A DNA stretch of 55,608 nt, taken from Chloroflexi bacterium RBG_13_51_36 (GTDB lineage Bacteria > Chloroflexota > Dehalococcoidia > GIF9 > AB-539-J10). Every line of letters begins with the position of its first letter. Position 1 is the first letter of the stretch. The notes beneath the pieces were generated by a model. That model was not told the DNA's origin, did no database searches, and saw nothing but the letters and a program-made list of their open reading frames with translations. The stretch is from positions 1 to 55,608 of the forward strand of contig MGMS01000043.1 of assembly GCA_001796515.1 (NCBI GenBank), read 5' to 3'. Below, piece by piece: positions 11,283 to 19,487 of this stretch. Both the position numbers and the translations under genes were made by a program.

Positions 11283-11375
11283 TTACTTGGCTTGAGCTTG
11301 GGCCTTCCTCTTTTCCTTAAGCTTCTTCTGGCGCTGCCGATGCTTCAAAGCAGCTACTTTCTTCTTCTTGTACAT
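11283..11375 (-). CDS. 30-residue strongly basic peptide
   Basis: Encodes MYKKKKVAALKHRQRQKK and continues to KAQAQAK; almost half of the residues are Lys or Arg. The composition resembles small ribosome-associated or RNA-binding peptides, but I cannot name a family. Only a weak GCGAGAG precedes the ATG. Position immediately before the THEP1 start (stop TAA two bases from ATG) supports it as a real leader gene. Confidence 0.5.
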   Translation of the reverse strand: MYKKKKVAALKHRQRQKKLKEKRKAQAQAK

Positions 11376-11470
11376 GTCTCTCGCGCTAAATCCAGGTTAT
11401 TGGAATTATTCTATCATATTGAGGGTGTTCAAAAAAATGTGGAGGAGGGCTCGTAACTACACCTCCTTCG

Positions 11471-11544
11471 GTCGTTGCGAGGCACGATAGTGCCGAAGCA
11501 ATTTCTGTGGAAACGGGAGATTGCCACGCTTCGCTCGCAATGAC
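11471..11544. repeat. Interspersed palindromic repeat, family 1, copy A
   Basis: Reads GTCGTTGCGAGG ... GGGAGATTGCCACGC ... CTCGCAATGAC. The outer ends (GTCGTTGCGAG / CTCGCAATGAC) and the inner CAAT blocks are inverted, so the unit can fold into a long imperfect hairpin. Related units occur near 16771, 18914, 19206, 21541, 51781 and 54476. Confidence 0.8.
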
Positions 11545-11672
11545 AAATGACAAAGCTCAAATGTCAAATCAAGCTCGAAAACCTAATGACAAAACGATGC
11601 AGTTGTGACATTTAGGCATTTGGCATTTGTAATCTGTTTGTCATTTGGGTTTTGACGTTTGGAATTTAGTTG
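11545..11672. repeat. Degenerate CAAATGTCAAA-type repeat tract, family 2
   Basis: A tract rich in CAAATGAC, CAAATGTCAAAT and their complements CATTTGGCATTTG, GTCATTTGG. It looks like a decayed array of short inverted words. Similar tracts are found at 16545-16690 and 53957-54055. Confidence 0.6.
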
Positions 11673-11700
11673 GTTGGATTGGCGCACTTCGCTGGTAGGG

Positions 11701-11733
11701 ACGAAAAAGAAGGGGCGGGGACAAGCCCCGCCC
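11701..11733 (-). terminator. Rho-independent terminator after the thiolase gene
   Basis: Minus strand GGGCGGGG, loop CTTGT, CCCCGCCC, then CTTCTTTTTCG. It lies about 30 bases after the thiolase stop. Confidence 0.85.
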
Positions 11734-11761
11734 TGAATCGATACAGAAGAATTGACTTCTT

Positions 11762-12955
11762 CTAGGCTTCCCTCTCCAGTATAGTGGCCGCGCCCTGTCC
11801 GCCGCCAACGCAGGCGGTGGCCAGGCCGTATTTTCCTTTTTCGACGTTGAGTATTCTGGCGCAGGTGCCCACCAGCCTGGTGCCGCTGGCTCCCAGAGGG
11901 TGGCCGATGGCAGTAGCGCCGCCCTTGACGTTGATTTTCTCGGGGTCGATGCCCAGTTCTTTCATGGCATAGAGCGCCACGATAACGAAGGCTTCGTTGA
12001 TCTCCCAGAAGTCAATGTCCTTGGCCTTGAGACTGGCATGTTCCAGAGCCTTGCGGCTGGATGGGACCGGCCCTTTTCCCATCATTGTGGGGTCGACGCC
12101 AGCCCATCCCATGGATATGATCTTGGCTAAGGGCTTGAGGCCTAGCTTCTTGGCCTTCTTCTTGGACATCAGCATCATGGCACTGGCACCGGCGTTAAGC
12201 GGAGAGGAGTTACCCGGCGTTATGTGCCCATCCGGCTTGAAGGAGGGCTTCAACTGGGCGAGAGCCTCCAGCGTAGTATCGGCCCTGATGGCCAGGTCAG
12301 AGTCAATGATTTTCTTCGTCCCGTCCGCCTGCGGCGCCTCAACCGGCATTATCTCGCCCTTGAAATACCCTTCCTGGAGGGCCTTGGCTGCCATCTGATG
12401 GCTTTTCATCGCCCATTTGTCCATGTCCTCCCGCGTGAAGGTGGTCTCCGCTAGCAGCTTCTCCGCGGTCAGTCCCATGTTCATGGTGGTCATTATGTCC
12501 AATTCTTTGAATTCCATGAATTTGGGATTAGGTGATATCGGTACCTCTCGCCCGCCGCCTCCCAGGGTTGGGATATGGGTCATGTGCTCTATTCCGCAGG
12601 AGATGACGATATCGGAGTATCCCAGCATGATTTCCATGGCTCCCTGGTGTATCGTGGACATTGACGAGACACACTGGCGGTCAATCCCCTGCGCCGGGAC
12701 ATTCCACGGCAGCTTGGCCAGAAAGTTGATAGACTTCCCCCCATAGAGCCACTGCTCGAGCACCGGCATGGCCGTCCCCGTCAGCACATCGCCAATTTCC
12801 GCGGGGTTTATCCTGGTCTGCTTTATCATTTCCTGGATCAACCTGGCTGCCAGGTCGTCCATTCTCAGACCGTTGAACGCGTCCCTCTCGGGCTCCCTCG
12901 GTCTCGCTCTGGAAAAAGGTGTCCTTAGATAGCTGACAATTACTGCTTCTTCCAT
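11762..12955 (-). CDS. Acetyl-CoA acetyltransferase / 3-ketoacyl-CoA thiolase
   Basis: Thiolase-fold enzyme, 397 residues, cleaving or forming a 3-ketoacyl-CoA. The acylated cysteine is in [15 protein letters not shown] (about residue 91), the catalytic His in [10 protein letters not shown], and the second catalytic Cys in [15 protein letters not shown]. The order and length fit the degradative/biosynthetic thiolase family; chain-length preference cannot be read. AAAGGAGA lies before the ATG. It diverges from the acyl-CoA ligase operon, and both have clear promoters in the shared 270-base gap, suggesting one pathway for fatty or branched acid use. Confidence 0.93.
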   Translation of the reverse strand: MEEAVIVSYLRTPFSRARPREPERDAFNGLRMDDLAARLIQEMIKQTRINPAEIGDVLTGTAMPVLEQWLYGGKSINFLAKLPWNVPAQGIDRQCVSSMSTIHQGAMEIMLGYSDIVISCGIEHMTHIPTLGGGGREVPISPNPKFMEFKELDIMTTMNMGLTAEKLLAETTFTREDMDKWAMKSHQMAAKALQEGYFKGEIMPVEAPQADGTKKIIDSDLAIRADTTLEALAQLKPSFKPDGHITPGNSSPLNAGASAMMLMSKKKAKKLGLKPLAKIISMGWAGVDPTMMGKGPVPSSRKALEHASLKAKDIDFWEINEAFVIVALYAMKELGIDPEKINVKGGATAIGHPLGASGTRLVGTCARILNVEKGKYGLATACVGGGQGAATILEREA

Positions 12956-13022
12956 ATGACTAATCTCCTTTCTTTGAATTTGGTGATTCCGTCTGTCATT
13001 TCCCGAATTGCGGGCCGCCGCT

Positions 13023-13051
13023 ATGTTAGCCGAATCTTACCCTAATGTCAA
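13023..13051 (-). promoter_or_regulatory. Promoter of the thiolase gene
   Basis: Minus strand TTGACA, 17-base spacer, TAACAT. The -10 ends 67 bases before the thiolase ATG. Confidence 0.7.
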
Positions 13052-13113
13052 GGCAAGTTTTCTGCAGTGAGACAAAGCTGCGGAAGCAGCGTTTTGGAGG
13101 GGCGTGGCGAAGC

Positions 13114-13142
13114 TTGACACCTTGACGAAATGTGAGTAAGAT
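13114..13142 (+). promoter_or_regulatory. Promoter of the acyl-CoA ligase-livG-livF operon
   Basis: TTGACA, 17-base spacer, TAAGAT, about 80 bases before the ligase ATG, back to back with the thiolase promoter. Confidence 0.6.
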
Positions 13143-13224
13143 GAGCTTGAATTTTGGAGGCACCGGGTAATCACGCCTTGTGCCTAACTGCAGACACTAT
13201 CTGTAACAAAATGGAGGTAACATA

Positions 13225-14940
13225 ATGACACAGGATCCTAACAAAGCCATATATGAAGCCAAGCCGTGGCTAAAATGGTATCTGGAAGGTGTGCCAAAGG
13301 ATATTACAGTGGAGGAAAAGTCCGTGGTGGACACCTTCAATGAGACTACCGAGAAATGGAAGGACAAGACCGCGGTAGTGTTCTATGGGAGAAAGGTAAG
13401 CTACAAAGAGCTCAGAGACCAGGTCGACAGGTTTGCTGCGGCGCTGCACGATTTGGGCATCAAGAAAGGAGACAAGGTCGCCCTCCTGCTGCTTAATTCG
13501 CCGCAGTTCATCATAGCTTATATGGGGGCCCTGAAAGCCGGAGCTACGCTGACGGCGATCAGCCCCGTTTATGTCAGCCCCGAAATCAAGTACCAGATTG
13601 AAGACAGCGGGGCGAGAGTGCTAGTTTGCCTGGATATTCTTTACGATAACGTGGAAAAAAGTGGAGTCAAGCTGGATGCCGTCATCCTGACCAGCATCGG
13701 CGAATACCTGCCAGGAATGAAGAAGTTTATGGGCAGCACTGTTCTCCGGGCCGTATATCAGAAAATGGCCGCCCCGCCCGTGGAAATATTTCAAAAAGAG
13801 GGATTCTATCGGTTTCAGGATTTGCTGAAGAAATATCCTCCGAATCCGCCCGATATCAAGTTCAATATCAGGGAGGACATAGTGACTCTTCCCTACACTG
13901 GAGGGACGACCGGGAGGCCCAAAGGCGCCAAGATAACTCACTACAATTTTGGCGCTGCGCGACAGCTCGGCAGTAAGTTCTGGGGCGACATGGTACAGGA
14001 AGGAAAAGAAACTGTAATAGCCTATTTGCCTTTTTATCACATCTATGGTCAAGCAGTGGTCATGATGGGGGGGATGACCGAGGGCTACACTTCGATACTA
14101 ATCACCACTCCTGACCCGGATGACATTCTGAGCGCACTGGAGAACTACAAAGGGACTATTTTCTACAGCGTTCCCGCCCTGTACGAATATCTCAAGGACT
14201 ATGAAAAGACCGACAGAGTAAACTGGAAGAAGGTGAAAGTGCTTATCTCCGGTGCTGATGCCCTTCTCGAGGACACTGCCAGGGGCTGGGAAAAACGGAC
14301 CGGCGCCAGAATCCACGAGGGCTGGGGAATGACCGAGACGACTTCGACCGGTATGGTCAATCCCTACGGCCGGGCGAAAATCGGTTCCTTCGGTGTACCT
14401 ATGCCCGGCTGCGTGGCGGGCATAGTGGAGGCGGAGGGCACCAAGTTCCTTCCCGTCGGGGCAACGGGAGAGTTGGTATTCAAAGGCGCCAATGTCTTCA
14501 CGGGATACTGGAACAAACCGGAAGCAACCAAGGAAGTGTTTATGGAAGTCGATGGTGAAACCTGGCTGCGCACGGGCGACCTGGCCAGAATGGATGAAGA
14601 GGGTTATTTCTACTTCTACGATAGAAAGAAGGACATGATTAAGTACAAGGGTCTGCAGGTGTTTGCCAGGGAGGTAGAGGAAGTAATCTGTTCTCATCCT
14701 CAAGTCAAGGAAGCCGGCGTCATCGGAGTGCCCGACCCCGAGGTTGGCGAGAGGGTTAAAGCTATCGTCGTTCTTGAGTCGGAAGCCAGAGGCAGAGTGT
14801 CGGAAGAGGACATTACGAAGTACTGTGCCGGAAAGCTGGCTGGGTATATGGTACCCAAGATAGTCGAGTTCAGGGGCGAGGTGCCCAAGACAGATATCGG
14901 CAAGGTATCCCGCCGCGAATTGAGAGAGGAGGAGCTATAG
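13225..14940 (+). CDS. AMP-forming acyl-CoA ligase (FadD-like)
   Basis: Activates a carboxylic acid to its CoA thioester with ATP, 571 residues. The ATP/AMP signature is YTGGTTGRPKGAK (P-loop-like A3), followed by GWGMTET (A5), TGDLARMDEEGYFYF (A7) and DRKKDMIKYKG (A8), then PKTDIGKVSRRELRE with the acceptor-site lysine. Substrate could be a long-chain, branched or aromatic acid. GGAGG lies before the ATG. Its stop is one base before livG, so the ligase is co-translated with a Liv-type importer, which suggests the imported compound is the acid it activates. Confidence 0.93.
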   Translation: MTQDPNKAIYEAKPWLKWYLEGVPKDITVEEKSVVDTFNETTEKWKDKTAVVFYGRKVSYKELRDQVDRFAAALHDLGIKKGDKVALLLLNSPQFIIAYMGALKAGATLTAISPVYVSPEIKYQIEDSGARVLVCLDILYDNVEKSGVKLDAVILTSIGEYLPGMKKFMGSTVLRAVYQKMAAPPVEIFQKEGFYRFQDLLKKYPPNPPDIKFNIREDIVTLPYTGGTTGRPKGAKITHYNFGAARQLGSKFWGDMVQEGKETVIAYLPFYHIYGQAVVMMGGMTEGYTSILITTPDPDDILSALENYKGTIFYSVPALYEYLKDYEKTDRVNWKKVKVLISGADALLEDTARGWEKRTGARIHEGWGMTETTSTGMVNPYGRAKIGSFGVPMPGCVAGIVEAEGTKFLPVGATGELVFKGANVFTGYWNKPEATKEVFMEVDGETWLRTGDLARMDEEGYFYFYDRKKDMIKYKGLQVFAREVEEVICSHPQVKEAGVIGVPDPEVGERVKAIVVLESEARGRVSEEDITKYCAGKLAGYMVPKIVEFRGEVPKTDIGKVSRRELREEEL

Positions 14941-14941
14941 A

Positions 14942-15712
14942 ATGCCGCCATTTTTTGAAGTAGAGAACCTGACCAAGCGTTTTGGGGGACTGGTTGCGGT
15001 CAACAATGTCAGCTTCCAGATAGGCAGGGATGAAATCGTGGGGTTGATTGGGCCCAACGGTTCCGGCAAGACCACCCTCGTTCGCTGCATAATCGGCATA
15101 TTCAAGCCCGAGTCCGGGAAAGTCCGCTTCAAGGGCGAGGACATCACCGGATGGCGTCCCTGGAAAATCGTTCAGAGGGGTCTTGTGGGGACTTTTCAGG
15201 TGGTCAAGCCGTTCCGCCGCCTCCCTGTTATCGCCAATGTCATGGTCGGCTGCCTGTGCCCGCGGATAACCAAGGGAGGTGAATGGACCAAGACCACCGT
15301 GGTGAAAGCGCGGGACGCGCTGGAGTTCGTGGGTATCGCCGACCGGGCTCGAGAACCAGCCTCTACCTTGTCTCATGGGGACTTGAAGCGGCTGGAGGTA
15401 GCCCGGGCAATTGCCACCGAGCCCGAGCTCCTTATTCTGGATGAGCCTTTCGGTGGACTCAATCCTGCCGAAACAGAGCTTGTCGCCAAGTCCATGAAGA
15501 GGTTGCACAAGGGAGGCCGGTTCGGCAGGCTGCACAGCGAAGGACCGGCCATGCTGATAATCGAACACAAGCTGAGTGAACTCATGAAAATAGTTGACCG
15601 GGTGATTGTCATCAATTATGGAGAAGTCATCGCCCAGGGTACTCCCCAGGAAGTGGTCAAAAACCCCACCGTTATTGAAGCTTATACCGGCAAGGAGGTG
15701 CTCATTGCTTGA
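14942..15712 (+). CDS. Branched-chain amino acid-type ABC importer ATPase LivG-like
   Basis: Cytoplasmic ABC ATPase, 256 residues. Walker A GPNGSGKTT, Q-loop GTFQVVKPF, signature STLSHGDLKRLEVARA (LSHGD in place of LSGGQ, common for LivG), Walker B LLILDEP, H-loop IIEHK. A small insert GRFGRLHSEG lies between the D-loop and H-loop strands. Together with LivF it would drive the LivH/LivM pore encoded convergently downstream. It starts one base after the ligase stop and overlaps livF by eight bases. Confidence 0.92.
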   Translation: MPPFFEVENLTKRFGGLVAVNNVSFQIGRDEIVGLIGPNGSGKTTLVRCIIGIFKPESGKVRFKGEDITGWRPWKIVQRGLVGTFQVVKPFRRLPVIANVMVGCLCPRITKGGEWTKTTVVKARDALEFVGIADRAREPASTLSHGDLKRLEVARAIATEPELLILDEPFGGLNPAETELVAKSMKRLHKGGRFGRLHSEGPAMLIIEHKLSELMKIVDRVIVINYGEVIAQGTPQEVVKNPTVIEAYTGKEVLIA

Positions 15713-16454
15713 GGTAAAGAATGTAATTGTCCGCTACGATACAGCCACTATCCTGGATGATGCCAGCCTGACGGTGGAAAAGGGGGAGCTGGTCGGGCTC
15801 GTTGGTCCCAATGGCGCCGGCAAGACCACTCTCCTCCGCGCTATCGCCGGTTTGATGAACTGGGACAAGGAAGTCCTCAGAGGCACCCGGAAGTCCGATG
15901 TGACCTTTGAAGGCAGCATAGAGTTTGAAGGGGAAAATATTAATAAGCTGTCGGCATTTCAGATCGCCCAGAAGGGCCTCCAACTTTGCCCGCAAATGGG
16001 CCGACCTTTTGTCGAGATGACGGTCAAGGAGAATCTCCTGGCCGGAGCCTACCTGTGCAAGAACCACAAAGAGGTTGATGAGAGCCTGGTCAAAGTCTAT
16101 GAGCTGTTTCCCAGGTTGAAGGAGAGGGAGAACCAGCTATCGGGGACTTTGTCCGGTGGGGAACGGCAGATGTTAGCTGTTGGCCGCTCCCTCATGCGCC
16201 GCCCTAAACTGATGTTAGTTGATGAACCCTCCAGCGGGCTGGCTCCCAAGATAAAAGATGACCTGTTCAAGCGCGTGGAGGAGATTTACCGTGAACTGGG
16301 AGTCACCATACTCCTGGCTGAACAGGATATCAGCTTTGCCTTCGCCCTCTCTAAGAGGAACTATGTCATGTCCAGGGGACATATCATCGCCCAGGGAACA
16401 GCCGAGGAATTGCTCAAGGACGAGACTATCAGGAAGACATACCTGGGCATGTAA
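15705..16454 (+). CDS. Branched-chain amino acid-type ABC importer ATPase LivF-like
   Basis: Second ABC ATPase of the Liv-type importer, 249 residues. Walker A GPNGAGKTT, signature LSGGERQMLAVGRS, Walker B LMLVDEP, then LLAEQD. The start is the TTG giving MLEVKNVIVRYD: AAGGAGG lies six bases before it, and this position fits the family N-terminus, while longer in-frame openings run into livG coding sequence. Overlap with the livG stop is eight bases. Confidence 0.92.
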   Translation: MLEVKNVIVRYDTATILDDASLTVEKGELVGLVGPNGAGKTTLLRAIAGLMNWDKEVLRGTRKSDVTFEGSIEFEGENINKLSAFQIAQKGLQLCPQMGRPFVEMTVKENLLAGAYLCKNHKEVDESLVKVYELFPRLKERENQLSGTLSGGERQMLAVGRSLMRRPKLMLVDEPSSGLAPKIKDDLFKRVEEIYRELGVTILLAEQDISFAFALSKRNYVMSRGHIIAQGTAEELLKDETIRKTYLGM

Positions 16455-16938
16455 TACCACCCCGCAGATTTTATATATGTCGGGTTTACGGGGTCGCCAG
16501 GAGGCCTCAACGGTGTAGTGGCGGAATTCACACAGCCCCGCTATAAGACTCAAATGTCAAAATCCAAATGACAATTGAAATCCAAATGTTTAAATACCAG
16601 AACTACTCCTTCTTCTCATTTGACTGTTGAATTCTGTCACTTGCCATTACTCAGGGTTTTGAGCTTAGTTTGACGTCTGAGCCTCGTCATTGTTCAGGAT
16701 TGAGATCCAGCTAGGGAGATTGCGCGATCTTAAAAGGTCGCACTACAGGCATGTTTGGAATTTGGCCAGGGAGATTGCCCCGCTTCGCTCGCAATGACGA
16801 AAAAGAGGGGCTCGCAACGACACCCCGCTTGTCAAATCCTAAATCTCAAACACGCGATCCTGAGCACAGCCAATCAGGTTTCGGTTTCCTTGTCTTGTAA
16901 GAGCCAGGCGGCTGATGACTGACTACTGACTGCCGGGG
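16455..16938. repeat. Convergent intergenic region filled with repeats
   Basis: 480 bases between convergent livF and livM. It contains a family 2 tract (about 16545-16690), a partial palindromic element (16729-16746, an exact inverse 18-base copy of the end of the element at 21601), and family 1 unit B (16771-16821, GAGATTGCCCCGCTTCGC ... CTCGCAACGAC). No gene seen. Confidence 0.6.
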
Positions 16939-18015
16939 CTAATGGCTAACGGCTTTCTTCTCAGTGTAAAGAGAGGCGCCGCAGGCCCGGCATTCCTTAC
17001 GCCAGGCGACATTAGTCAGCTTGCAGCGAGGACACTCTCGCTCAATCTTGTCCCGTATCCACACGGCGACCCCCTCGGGCATGAACAGCAGTACCAGTAT
17101 CACTATGATCGCCATAATAAGTATCTGGTTCTGGCCGACCCAGGTTGTTCCTCCTACACCCAGGATCTGTAGAAGCGTCTGCAGGACGTAAACCCCGACA
17201 ACTGCGCCGTAGATACTCACGATACCACCGAATACCACGTATATTATCGCCCGGAAGGACATCACCATGGAGAGGGAGGAAACGCCGACAGTTCCTAGGA
17301 TGTGGGCATAGAGAGCACCGGCCAGACCGGCGAAAAAGCCACCGATGGCAAAAGCCAGTATCTTGTATCTTATAGTATTTATTCCTGAGGCACGGGCGGC
17401 GATCTCGTCTTCCCGGATGGCATGGAAGATAAGACCGGTCCTGATATATCTGCTCCCGGCATCGGTGAGCTTCCACATTATTAGCACCGATACCGCCATC
17501 ACTATCAAACATATGTAATATCGGGCTACAGGTGTTTCGGCGAGGCGGGGAAGCCCGGTTATGCCAAATTCACCACCGGTAACACCCTTGAAAGCCATGA
17601 CCAGTCCCAGCAATATGAAAGGAAATGCCATTGTCAGCAATGAGAGGTAAGGTCCTCTCAGCCTCAGAGCCGGAATGCATGTTGCCACCCCGATCCCGGT
17701 AGCGACCAGAGTGCCTATCGGTATCGTCAGCCACGGCTGCAGGCCGAAATACTTATTTAACAGCGCCACACTATAGGCGCTCACGCCGAAGAACAGGGCA
17801 TGCCCGAAGTTGACCTGGCCGCTGTAGCCGGATAGGAGGTCCCAGCTAACGGCAAAAATAACGAGTAAGTTGCTGATGGTAAAAATATACAGATAGTACG
17901 AACGATCCGTAATCAGCGGGAAAGCAAACAGGACCACAAAGAAGACGATGGCGATAATGCGCCCGGGGACGGGCAGGACGCTAAAGCGGAAATCCTTGAA
18001 CAGCCGTCTGAACAA
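16939..18015 (-). CDS. LivM-like ABC permease with C-terminal zinc ribbon
   Basis: Inner-membrane permease of a Liv-type importer, 358 residues, with about nine hydrophobic helices and the family blocks WDLLSGYSGQVNFGHALFFG and GGFFAGLAGALYAH. Unusually, residues 328-352 after the last helix form a cytosolic zinc ribbon, CPRCKLTNVAWRKECRACG. A TTG start is used: AGGAGAG is eight bases upstream and the preceding livH stop is one base away. The ribbon is not part of the usual LivM and may bind a partner (inference). Confidence 0.9.
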   Translation of the reverse strand: MFRRLFKDFRFSVLPVPGRIIAIVFFVVLFAFPLITDRSYYLYIFTISNLLVIFAVSWDLLSGYSGQVNFGHALFFGVSAYSVALLNKYFGLQPWLTIPIGTLVATGIGVATCIPALRLRGPYLSLLTMAFPFILLGLVMAFKGVTGGEFGITGLPRLAETPVARYYICLIVMAVSVLIMWKLTDAGSRYIRTGLIFHAIREDEIAARASGINTIRYKILAFAIGGFFAGLAGALYAHILGTVGVSSLSMVMSFRAIIYVVFGGIVSIYGAVVGVYVLQTLLQILGVGGTTWVGQNQILIMAIIVILVLLFMPEGVAVWIRDKIERECPRCKLTNVAWRKECRACGASLYTEKKAVSH

Positions 18016-18016
18016 T

Positions 18017-18889
18017 TTACAGTCTCTCCTCTTCGAATAGCACGCCGAACAGACCTCCCGGCCTCACTATGAGCACTACGACCATAGCTACTATGGCAAA
18101 CACTACCTTCAAATAAGAATAGGACGGCATGAAGAGCGTAACCGATACCTCAACAAGTGAGATAATAAAAGCCCCGATAATAGCCCCCCTGATGCTTCCC
18201 AGTCCTCCCAGGACGACAATTACCAGGACCATTACCAGCGGCGGAGTCCACATGGCGGGATATATTGTCCATAGCGGCGCCACCGCCAGGGCGGCGACCG
18301 CTGCCAGACCCGTGGCCATTCCCATGGTTATCATCAGCGTCCTGGGCACGCTTATCCCCATCAGGTTAGCAACCTCGGCATCCTGTGCCGTCGCCCTGAG
18401 GGCGATGCCCAGTTTTGTCTTGGCCAGAATCAGCCACACGGCGACAATCACCACCGCCACTATGCCCAGCGTCAGCAGGTGCTGGTTAAGGACGCTAACG
18501 CCAAGTATGTCCGTGAACCCGGGAATAAGAGCCGGAATTGCCCAATAGTCATTACCAAAAATCCCCGTCATGGCCTCCTGGAAAGCCATGGCTATGGCTA
18601 CCGTCATCAGCAGCACGGCGGCATGGTGCTCGCGTATTGGGTTAATAAGGAAGCGGTAAGCCAGGATGCCCACCAGCGTAACGGCGGGCAAAGTTATGAC
18701 GATTGCCCAGACGGCGTCCAGACCGAGTCTACGCATGAAATACCACAGACCGTAGGCTGCCAGCATGAAAAACGCCGTGTGGGCCATGTTAATAACACGG
18801 GCGTTGCCGAAGATAAGAGAGAAGCCTATCGCCAGGAGGGAATATACACCTCCCGTTATCAGCGTCAGAACTATGAGTTGTTCGATCAT
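18017..18889 (-). CDS. LivH-like ABC permease
   Basis: Inner-membrane permease, 290 residues, with about eight helices. Family blocks: GGVYSLLAIGFSLIFGNARVINMAHTAF is conserved near the N-terminus (seen as NARVINMAH), the loop LGIALRATAQDAEVANLMGI, and VVLGGLGSIRGAIIGAF. It pairs with LivM directly downstream. AAGGGCG precedes the ATG. Confidence 0.93.
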   Translation of the reverse strand: MIEQLIVLTLITGGVYSLLAIGFSLIFGNARVINMAHTAFFMLAAYGLWYFMRRLGLDAVWAIVITLPAVTLVGILAYRFLINPIREHHAAVLLMTVAIAMAFQEAMTGIFGNDYWAIPALIPGFTDILGVSVLNQHLLTLGIVAVVIVAVWLILAKTKLGIALRATAQDAEVANLMGISVPRTLMITMGMATGLAAVAALAVAPLWTIYPAMWTPPLVMVLVIVVLGGLGSIRGAIIGAFIISLVEVSVTLFMPSYSYLKVVFAIVAMVVVLIVRPGGLFGVLFEEERL

Positions 18890-19020
18890 CGCCCTTAATC
18901 CGCACCACTTGTTGTCATTGCGAGCACCCGAAAGGTGCGTGGCAATCTCTGAGATTGCTTCGTCGCTACGCTCCTCGCAAAGACAAAAGGGGAGACCCTC
19001 GCAATGGTGGAAGGGGAGTC

Positions 19021-19046
19021 AAAAATAAAGCGGGGATAAACCCCGC
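19021..19046 (-). terminator. Terminator-like hairpin
   Basis: Minus strand GCGGGG, TTTAT, CCCCGC followed by TTTATTTTT. No gene ends just before it, so it may be a backup terminator for the substrate-binding protein transcript. Confidence 0.55.
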
Positions 19047-19402
19047 CCACGGACTGTCTGATTCTGGTTGTTCGTTTCGATCCGGGCATTCTATAAACCC
19101 TGGCCTTTTCTGCAATTGGCAGATACTATATCTCACGTCTCTGCACCGTGTCAAGGTTTCCCCCGATTTTTCCAGTTTTTCCGACAGTTTCACCCACCTC
19201 CTTCCTGTCGTTGCGAGCACCTGAAAGGCGCGTGACAATCTCTTGGTCCGCGCCGGGATTGCTTCGTCGCTATACTCCTCGCAATGACAGAAAAGGAGAA
19301 GCTCGTCGCAATGACGAAGGGAGAAAATCAGTCAACGACAGAAAACAGAGTGTCTTACAATGAAACAGAAGAGGAGAGCGTTCGCAATGGCAAGGATCGG
19401 TG

Positions 19403-19445
19403 GCGAAAAAAAGAGTGGTGACCCCGGGCCAACCGGGGTCACCAC
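19403..19445 (-). terminator. Rho-independent terminator of the substrate-binding protein gene
   Basis: Perfect 13-bp stem GTGGTGACCCCGG / CCGGGGTCACCAC with loop TTGGC (minus strand) followed by CTCTTTTTTTCGCC, 40 bases after the stop codon. Confidence 0.95.
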
Positions 19446-19487
19446 CATTCCTAGCACGTGTTGGCTAGTGACTTCGCTCAGGTTGCT

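Larger units (their letters stand above)
18890..19487. repeat. Repeat-rich intergenic region
   Basis: 600 bases between livH and the substrate-binding protein gene. Family 1 units at 18914-18984 (GTCATTGCGAGCACCCGAAA ... CTCGCAAAGAC) and 19206-19316 are the clearest in the window. Two minus-strand terminators flank them (19021-19046 and 19403-19445). No gene seen. Confidence 0.75.

Noticed and set aside
13621-14703. Long minus-strand frames inside the acyl-CoA ligase gene
   Set aside because: They mirror conserved ligase motifs and have no ribosome sites or recognisable domains.
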